Assembly (NCBI GenBank): GCA_947470005.1
Contig: CANISA010000026.1
Span: 1-11,254 of the forward strand
Direction: 5' to 3'
DNA: 11,254 nt
DNA from: Legionellaceae bacterium
GTDB lineage: Bacteria; Pseudomonadota; Gammaproteobacteria; Legionellales; Legionellaceae
In this document: one piece after another, positions 6,031 through 11,254 of the stretch
Layout: each line of letters begins with the position of its first letter
Numbering within the stretch: position 1 is the first letter of the stretch
Program-made: the position numbers and the translations under genes
The notes under the pieces: generated by a model
Told to the model about the DNA's origin: nothing
Databases searched by the model: none
What the model saw: the letters and a program-made list of their open reading frames with translations, nothing else

Positions 6031-7393
6031 CGCCAAACCGCTGAATCAAATACGAGGCCACGGCTTGAATGCCCATCGCTTCTCCTCCCTCTGGTTTGCC
6101 AGGCTTCGTGCTCACGTTCCAGGCCATCAAATCAAAGTGAGCCCACGGGATATCTTTATCGACAAAAAACTCTAAAAATAAAGCCGCAATAATGGCCCCT
6201 GCGTAAGACGATGGGCTTGAGTTTACAAAATCCGCAATCGTTGAATCCAACATATTGGCGTATCCCTGGAATAAAGGCATTCGCCAGACCGCATCTCCTG
6301 TCTTATGTGAGGCCCTGAGGATCCCCTCAGCCAAGGTGTCGTTATTTGAAAATAGAGCGGACATCTCCGTTCCAACCGCCACACGTGCGGCACCCGTAAG
6401 CGTTGCAAAATCGATCAAGATATCTGGTTTTTCTTCACACGCTTTGACCAATGCATCCGCTAACACCAGACGGCCTTCGGCGTCCGTGTTATCAATTTCC
6501 ACCGTCATCCCATTGCGCATGGTCAATACGTCGCCAGGACGGTACGCACGCGACCCCACCGCATTTTCAACGGCGGGAATAAGCACCTCTAACCGAATGG
6601 GTACGCGCCGCATCATCAGCCATGTTGCAAGCCCCATGGCTTGCGCCGCGCCGCCCATGTCTTTTTTCATGATGCGCATCCCGCTGGAAGGCTTTATGTC
6701 TAATCCCCCAGAATCAAAACACACGCCTTTTCCAACCAACGTCACGCGTGGATGAGATTCATCTCCCCACGTTAGCCGTGCAAGTCGAGGCTCTTCTGCA
6801 GCAGCACGCCCGACTGCGTGAATGGCGGGAAAATTATCGTGCAGCAATTGAGATCCAACCCATTGCTCAAAGACCGCGCCATGCTCTTCTGCAATAGCGG
6901 CCAACGCAGAAGCAAGCGCTTCAGGCCCCATGACATTGGCTGGCGTATTGATGAGATCGCGGACAAGAAAAATAGACACGGCTTCCGCTAAAATTTCAGG
7001 CAAACATTCCGCTTGAACAGCCAAACAATGCGGCACACTATCACGCGATTTATAGCGATCAAACCGATATTGCGCCAAAGACCACTTCACCATGGCCGGC
7101 AATGACATCGGCACATCAGGCACATAAGATCCCGCAGGAAAACGATTCACCGCGTGAGCAATGGCCTGAACATCCGTGCCCTCTCCCTGTCCCACATACA
7201 CCCTCAACAGCTTCCCTTGAGCATCACCCATCACAGCGACATCGCCCAACTTACTTTTAAACTGCTGCAGCGAGAGCGCATGACGCACCTCCAACGGGAG
7301 TAATTCAAACTGATTGGCATAATCCGCTTTAGTCAACAAAACAAACGGGACGGTGTGTTCAAGGGTTGTTTGATAAAAATCCTGGGCTCGCAT
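6023..7393 (-). CDS. Second M17 leucyl aminopeptidase family protein
   Basis: This 456-residue cytosolic M17 metallo-aminopeptidase is a paralogue, not a copy, of PepA upstream. The catalytic domain is intact: Lys222 and Asp227 (GKGVCFDSGG), catalytic Lys234 (DIKPSSGM), Asp245 (MKKDMGGAA), Asp304 and Glu306 (DNTDAEGR) and Arg308, with the same residue spacing as in PepA. The N-terminal domain is shorter and differs from PepA, and DSGGLDIKP replaces DSGGISIKP. These traits suit the divergent M17 group annotated as leucyl aminopeptidase family or PepB-like; exact specificity cannot be read from the sequence. The ATG at 7393-7391 overlaps the murJ stop by one base (TAATG) and has a strong AAGGAG at 7404-7399, so it ends the antiporter-nadC-murG-murJ operon with its own good ribosome-binding site. 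It converges on holC. Confidence 0.93.
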   Translation of the reverse strand: MRAQDFYQTTLEHTVPFVLLTKADYANQFELLPLEVRHALSLQQFKSKLGDVAVMGDAQGKLLRVYVGQGEGTDVQAIAHAVNRFPAGSYVPDVPMSLPAMVKWSLAQYRFDRYKSRDSVPHCLAVQAECLPEILAEAVSIFLVRDLINTPANVMGPEALASALAAIAEEHGAVFEQWVGSQLLHDNFPAIHAVGRAAAEEPRLARLTWGDESHPRVTLVGKGVCFDSGGLDIKPSSGMRIMKKDMGGAAQAMGLATWLMMRRVPIRLEVLIPAVENAVGSRAYRPGDVLTMRNGMTVEIDNTDAEGRLVLADALVKACEEKPDILIDFATLTGAARVAVGTEMSALFSNNDTLAEGILRASHKTGDAVWRMPLFQGYANMLDSTIADFVNSSPSSYAGAIIAALFLEFFVDKDIPWAHFDLMAWNVSTKPGKPEGGEAMGIQAVASYLIQRFGVK

Positions 7394-8949
7394 TACCTCT
7401 CCTTCATTTGGCCTCTAAATTGGGCAGGTCGCATGCCACCAAGGCCTAAACATAATAGATAAATCACGCCTGCAGCCAACACATGTGCCAACAACAAGCT
7501 AAGGCGAATCCCCATCGGTTTACTCAACCAAAAGGTAATATCACCCACCATAAAAAATAAATACATCCCCATCACTGCATTGGCAAAGCTCAATTGCATC
7601 AGAAAACGGACCCAGCCAGGTGACGGTTGATAAATATGTCGCCGGCGTAACAGTACGATTAAAATACCACAATTCACATAACCTGCAATCGTTGAGGCTA
7701 ACGTGAGCCCCGCATGCGCCAACGGCGTGATGAGCAAGGCACAACACGCCGTGTTCACCACCATTGACCACACGCCAGCTTTCACCGGTGTTTTAATATC
7801 TTGGCGTGCATAAAAACCAGAAGCTAACACCTTTACCATCATGAACGCAGGCACCCCAAGCGCGAGCGTAATCAAACTTTTTTGCGTTTGAAGCACATCC
7901 ATGGCACTGAATTTACCGTATGAAAAACAACTCGCAATCAAGGGCATCGCAAAAAGTGCTAACCCAATGGCCGCCGGAACGCCAATCAACAACAGCAACC
8001 GAAGTCCCCAATCCAGTGCTCGCGAAAAGTGAGCGCCCTGCTTGTCCGCGTAACGGCGCGACAGGTGAGGTAAAATCACCGTCGCAATCGCTACGCCGAA
8101 AACACCTAAAGGGAAATCAGTTAATCTGTCCGTGTAAAAAAGCCACGTAACACTGCCTACCTGCAAAAAAGAGGCAAAAATTGTATCAACTAACAAATTA
8201 ATTTGCGCAATGGATACCCCAAACAGAGCGGGCAGCATCAGTTTTAACACACGCATAACGCCCGCATCTCGAAACATCAATCGCGGTGTCACCAGTAAGT
8301 CCCGGTGGAACAAAAAAGGGATTTGAAACAACAACTGAGCAATCCCCGCAAGCAAAACACCCCACGCCAAGGCCACCACCGGCACAGCAAAATGAGGGCT
8401 TAAATAAACAGCCGCCACAATCATACTGATATTTAGTAACACCGGTGTCACGGCAGGAACACCAAAATAACCATACGTATTAAGCACCGCACCGGCCATC
8501 GCCGTGAGTGACACGAGCATCAAATAAGGGAATGTTATACGTAACATATCTGTCGCCAACAGCGAGCGCGTGGTGTCCTCGGCAAACCCTGGCGCGAAAA
8601 TAAAGACAATCGCAGGGGCCGCAATGACCCCCACAACGGTCACCAACGACAGCACCGCACTCAGCGTCCCCGCTATCCGCGCAATAAAAAGTCGTACCTC
8701 CTCTCGCGTACGTGTTTCCTGAAATTCCGCCAGTACCGGTACAAACGCTTGAGAAAAGGCGCCTTCTGCAAACAAGCGACGCATAAAATTAGGAATTTTA
8801 AACGCAATAATAAATGCATCCATCCCTGCTTGCGCACCAAAAAATTGAGCCAAAATCATATCGCGCGCAAACCCCATGATGCGCGAGATGAACGTCATCA
8901 TGGACACAAGGGACGTGGATCGAAGTAAACTTTGTCGCTTAGTAATCAT
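7393..8949 (-). CDS. murJ: MurJ (MviN), lipid II flippase
   Basis: MurJ is the MOP-superfamily membrane protein that moves lipid II from the inner to the outer face of the cytoplasmic membrane for peptidoglycan synthesis. The 518 residues (E. coli 511) are hydrophobic throughout, consistent with 14 membrane helices. The signature N-terminal region is clear: FISRIMGFARD (20-30), DAF (44-46) and FMRRLFAEGAFSQAFVP (55-71). Residues needed in E. coli are present at a constant offset of five: Arg23, Arg29, Asp44, Arg57 and Asp274-Arg275 (E. coli Arg18, Arg24, Asp39, Arg52, Asp269-Arg270). The ATG overlaps the murG stop (ATGA, 8949-8946), with an AGGGG about 11 bases upstream. It lies directly after murG, the enzyme that makes its substrate. 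In many gammaproteobacteria murJ sits elsewhere (near rpsT and ribF), so this placement is notable. Confidence 0.96.
   Translation of the reverse strand: MITKRQSLLRSTSLVSMMTFISRIMGFARDMILAQFFGAQAGMDAFIIAFKIPNFMRRLFAEGAFSQAFVPVLAEFQETRTREEVRLFIARIAGTLSAVLSLVTVVGVIAAPAIVFIFAPGFAEDTTRSLLATDMLRITFPYLMLVSLTAMAGAVLNTYGYFGVPAVTPVLLNISMIVAAVYLSPHFAVPVVALAWGVLLAGIAQLLFQIPFLFHRDLLVTPRLMFRDAGVMRVLKLMLPALFGVSIAQINLLVDTIFASFLQVGSVTWLFYTDRLTDFPLGVFGVAIATVILPHLSRRYADKQGAHFSRALDWGLRLLLLIGVPAAIGLALFAMPLIASCFSYGKFSAMDVLQTQKSLITLALGVPAFMMVKVLASGFYARQDIKTPVKAGVWSMVVNTACCALLITPLAHAGLTLASTIAGYVNCGILIVLLRRRHIYQPSPGWVRFLMQLSFANAVMGMYLFFMVGDITFWLSKPMGIRLSLLLAHVLAAGVIYLLCLGLGGMRPAQFRGQMKER
7399..7404 (-). promoter_or_regulatory. 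Strong Shine-Dalgarno of the second M17 peptidase, inside the murJ 3' end
   Basis: Minus-strand AAGGAG lies 5 bases before ATG 7393-7391 and is formed by the last sense codons of murJ. It is the best ribosome-binding site in the minus-strand operon and suggests that the peptidase is also translated independently of coupling. Confidence 0.65.
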
Positions 8950-10028
8950 CGGATGCGTGCCCCTGCTTTTTGCTGAATAAGTTGAGCCACTGCGGTAGTC
9001 GCTGATTCAATGTGAAGCGACGCAATCTTAGCCGCGATGTCTTCATGAGACGCCTCCACGTGATCAATTGCCATGAGCAATGTTTCTGGCGTTAACTCCT
9101 CTTCGTTCACCACCGTGCTTATGCCTTGCTTCTCAAAATAACGCGCATTTTCAATCTGATCACCCCGACTCGATTTTCTCGGCAAAGGCACCAAGACATG
9201 AGGCATGCCACACGCTAAAATCTCACATAACGCATTTGCTCCTGCCCGTGAAACAACCAACGTGCTCGCGGCAAATAAATCCGCAAGTTCTTCTTCGACG
9301 TATTCAAACTGGCGATACCCTGCGTGATTATCTAGGGCGACATCAAGGTTGCCCTTCCCACATAAATGAATCACCTGAAAACGATGGTTAAGACGAGGCA
9401 AGGCTTCCCGAACACACGTATTCAACACACGTGCGCCTTGACTACCCCCCATCACCAACAGACAAGGCTTCGTCGCATCAAACCCACATCGCAGAAGGCC
9501 TTGCTCTCGAGAGCCGTTCAATAGCCCTTGACGAATAGGTGTACCGGTGACCTGAACCTTCTCTTGCCGTTTAATGTGCGCTTTTGATCCTGCAAACGTA
9601 ACGCACAATAGGTCCACAAAAGGCATGCTCAACCGATTGGCTAGGCCAGGTGTAAGATCAGATTCATGTGCAATCACCGGGATCCGATTCAACCAGGCGG
9701 CCACCACCACAGGGAGTGCCACAAACCCGCCTTTTGAAAAAACGACCTGTGGTTTCAGCCGACGCAAGAGAACATACGACTGAACCACACCGATCAATAA
9801 ATTAAAGGGATCAATCACATTCTGCCAACTGAAATAACGACGTAACTTACCCGAACGGACGGCATAGTAAGGGATATTCCGTGCAGTGATCATGGCTCGC
9901 TCAACGCCTTTATCAGAGCCCATGTAAAAAAGATCACACGCCTCTTCACGCAACACCTCAATCAGCGCTAGATTAGGGTTCACATGCCCAGCAGTGCCAC
10001 CGCCTGTCAATACAACACGGATATTCAC
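8946..10028 (-). CDS. murG: MurG, lipid II-forming UDP-GlcNAc transferase (Firmicutes-like type)
   Basis: MurG adds GlcNAc from UDP-GlcNAc to lipid I on the cytoplasmic membrane face, producing lipid II. It is a 360-residue GT-B fold enzyme (family GT28). The first glycine loop is LTGGGTAGHVNPN (7-19); the second-domain loop is MGGSQGAR (193-200); the nucleotide-sugar region is SRAGANALCEILACG (260-274) with Glu269, followed by SRGDQIENA (287-295). The start is GTG 10028-10026, in a GTGA overlap with nadC, with AAGGG seven bases upstream. Several signatures differ from the usual gammaproteobacterial MurG: TGGGTAGH instead of AGGTGGH, HESDLTPGLANR (121-132) instead of HEQNGIAGLTN, and SRGDQI-NA instead of the DxxQ-NA form. 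These are the forms I know from Firmicutes MurG. The gene also lies outside any division and cell-wall cluster. It may be the sole MurG or a second copy; the window cannot tell. Confidence 0.93.
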   Translation of the reverse strand: MNIRVVLTGGGTAGHVNPNLALIEVLREEACDLFYMGSDKGVERAMITARNIPYYAVRSGKLRRYFSWQNVIDPFNLLIGVVQSYVLLRRLKPQVVFSKGGFVALPVVVAAWLNRIPVIAHESDLTPGLANRLSMPFVDLLCVTFAGSKAHIKRQEKVQVTGTPIRQGLLNGSREQGLLRCGFDATKPCLLVMGGSQGARVLNTCVREALPRLNHRFQVIHLCGKGNLDVALDNHAGYRQFEYVEEELADLFAASTLVVSRAGANALCEILACGMPHVLVPLPRKSSRGDQIENARYFEKQGISTVVNEEELTPETLLMAIDHVEASHEDIAAKIASLHIESATTAVAQLIQQKAGARIR

Positions 10029-10876
10029 ACGTCATCCCTTATCAGCAAACTTAAATCAATGGCCCGAACAGATTTAGTGAGCGCACCCACCGAAATATAA
10101 TCCACACCTGTTGCAGCAATGGCATGGATGGTTGATTGACTCACCCCGCCTGACGCTTCAAGGGTCACATCGTTCGATTGATTCATCCGCACCGCCTCCA
10201 CCATCATGGCTTCACTGAAATTATCCAACAACACCCGATCGGGTCTCGCATCCAATGCGTCCCTCAATTCACTCAATGTTTCGACTTCAATTTCAAGTAA
10301 GCGTTCTGGATGCATTTGCCTTGATCGCTCAATAACCGATTTAATCGATCCAAACGCCTTGATGTGATTTTCTTTAATTAAAAAGGCATCATACAACCCC
10401 ATGCGATGGTTGATTCCCCCACCGCACGTCACCGCGTATTTTTGAGCTCGCCTCAACCCAGGCAGGGTTTTTCGTGTGTCCAATAATTGAGTGGATGTCC
10501 CTTCCAATTGCTGCGCATACGATCGCGTCGTCGTCGCCGTGCCAGATAACAGTTGTAAAAAATTCAGCGCCGTACGCTCAGCAGTGAGCACGCTTCGCGC
10601 GCGCCCAGACACAACACACAGGGTCGCAGGACCGTTTAGCACCGCGCCTTCACCCACCAACCATCCCACCGTCGTCGATGAGTCTACCGCTAAAAATGCA
10701 GCCTGAGCCCAGGCTTGCCCACACACAACCATCGGTTCGCGTGAAATAATCTCCGCGCGTACAGTCAATTCAACAGGCAACAACGCCGCGGTGATATCGC
10801 CTGATCCCACGTCTTCCGTCAGGGCACGTTGCACATCCAAAAGGACATCTTCATCGCTTGGCATCATTGATTTCAT
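10025..10876 (-). CDS. nadC: NadC, quinolinate phosphoribosyltransferase (decarboxylating)
   Basis: NadC converts quinolinate and PRPP to nicotinate mononucleotide, CO2 and pyrophosphate in cytosolic de novo NAD synthesis. The 283 residues match the family. Active-site residues are at a constant offset of four from the Salmonella enzyme: Arg101, Arg135 and Lys136 (LDTRKTLPGLR), His157 and Arg158 (GGGINHRMG), Lys168 (LIKENH), Glu197 (EIEVET) and Asp218 (LLDNFS). The phosphate-binding end of the barrel shows LEASGGV (239-245) and ISVGALTKS (261-269). The chosen start, ATG 10876-10874, overlaps the antiporter stop (ATGA); Met4 and Met5 are alternatives. Its stop overlaps murG. Why an NAD gene sits between an ion antiporter and lipid II genes is not evident; simple co-transcription is the cautious reading. 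Confidence 0.97.
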   Translation of the reverse strand: MKSMMPSDEDVLLDVQRALTEDVGSGDITAALLPVELTVRAEIISREPMVVCGQAWAQAAFLAVDSSTTVGWLVGEGAVLNGPATLCVVSGRARSVLTAERTALNFLQLLSGTATTTRSYAQQLEGTSTQLLDTRKTLPGLRRAQKYAVTCGGGINHRMGLYDAFLIKENHIKAFGSIKSVIERSRQMHPERLLEIEVETLSELRDALDARPDRVLLDNFSEAMMVEAVRMNQSNDVTLEASGGVSQSTIHAIAATGVDYISVGALTKSVRAIDLSLLIRDDV

Positions 10877-11254
10877 ACCGAGCGTACCTGATGCTTGCTA
10901 AAACGTGATTTAATCCACGGCGGCGCCACAAACGTAGTCACAATCACCATCAAAATAATGGCTGAGAAGAGTTGGTCTGAAATAACCCCTAACGTACGGC
11001 CAATGGACGCGAACACCAACCCAACCTCGCCACGGGGGAGCATGCCTATCCCAATCAAAAGCCGATCATCCTTTGTTCCCGCACCCAATCCACTGACTAA
11101 CTTACCCAAAACAGCCGCCACAATTAAACCCACTGCGATCAGCAGTACATGCCAATCAAGAAATGTTTCTAATTTAACTTGAATACCAATCAGCATAAAA
11201 AATAACGGCGCGAACAGCGACTCCAACGGCGCAACAAGCTCATGGATGCGGGCG
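10873..11254 (-). CDS. CPA2-family cation/proton antiporter, C-terminal part (runs off right edge)
   Basis: This is the last 126 residues of an inner-membrane antiporter whose start lies beyond the window. The frame is open to the edge, and the residues before the internal TTG at 11226 (ARIHELVAP) fit the family, so the gene does not start there. Conserved features are LFAPLFFMLIGIQV, then a hydrophobic helix, then the GMLPRGEVGLVFASIG segment, whose Arg-Gly-Glu is a hallmark of KefB/NapA-like Na+/H+ and K+/H+ exchangers, and a final helix ending in VTTFVAPPW. The protein stops about 10 residues after the last helix, so there is no TrkA-N/RCK regulatory domain as in KefB or KefC, which favours a Na+/H+ antiporter of the NapA/GerN kind. 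Ion specificity is not decided by the visible part. It is upstream of nadC with an ATGA overlap. Confidence 0.9.
   Translation of the reverse strand, partial: ARIHELVAPLESLFAPLFFMLIGIQVKLETFLDWHVLLIAVGLIVAAVLGKLVSGLGAGTKDDRLLIGIGMLPRGEVGLVFASIGRTLGVISDQLFSAIILMVIVTTFVAPPWIKSRFSKHQVRSV

Noticed and set aside
6255..6755. Plus-strand 166-codon frame antisense to the second M17 gene
   Set aside because: The opposite strand encodes intact metal-binding motifs over the same bases; this frame is explained by codon bias.

Overview
The window looks like chromosomal DNA of a gammaproteobacterium. The best indicator is pepA-holC transcribed away from lptF-lptG, an arrangement typical of that class. Core-gene stretches look moderate in GC, while the first kilobase is visibly AT-richer. 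I cannot name a genus. A host-associated (for example Legionellales-like) bacterium is possible because of the candidate papain-like protein at the left edge, but that is inference.

Layout. (1) 1-1015, minus: 338 N-terminal residues of an unfamiliar protein that runs off the left edge, AT-rich, with Cys/His/Asp placed as in papain-fold enzymes. (2) 1016-1130: AT-rich spacer. (3) 1131-4071, minus: lptF-lptG-elyC-like operon for LPS export plus an envelope DUF218 protein. The last gene is cut by an in-frame TAG, and the missing C-terminus is still readable downstream. (4) 4072-4166: divergent promoter region. (5) 4167-6030, plus: pepA and holC, overlapping by 20 bp. (6) 6023-11254, minus: a tightly packed operon reading CPA2-type antiporter (partial), nadC, murG, murJ, and a second M17 aminopeptidase. 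It converges on holC with an 8-bp overlap.

How the genes fit together. Much of the window serves the envelope: LptF/LptG drive LPS extraction from the inner membrane, MurG makes lipid II, MurJ flips it, and ElyC-family proteins are tied to undecaprenyl-phosphate-dependent assembly. NadC feeds NAD synthesis, HolC belongs to the replicative polymerase, and the two M17 peptidases recycle peptides. Five of the six minus-strand junctions inside the two operons are 4-bp NTGA overlaps and the sixth is a 1-bp TAATG overlap, so translational coupling is likely throughout.

The points most worth following up are the amber-interrupted elyC-like gene, the Firmicutes-type MurG sitting outside a dcw cluster and next to murJ, and the papain-like open frame at the left edge. 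No RNA genes, CRISPR arrays, insertion sequences or convincing terminators were seen.
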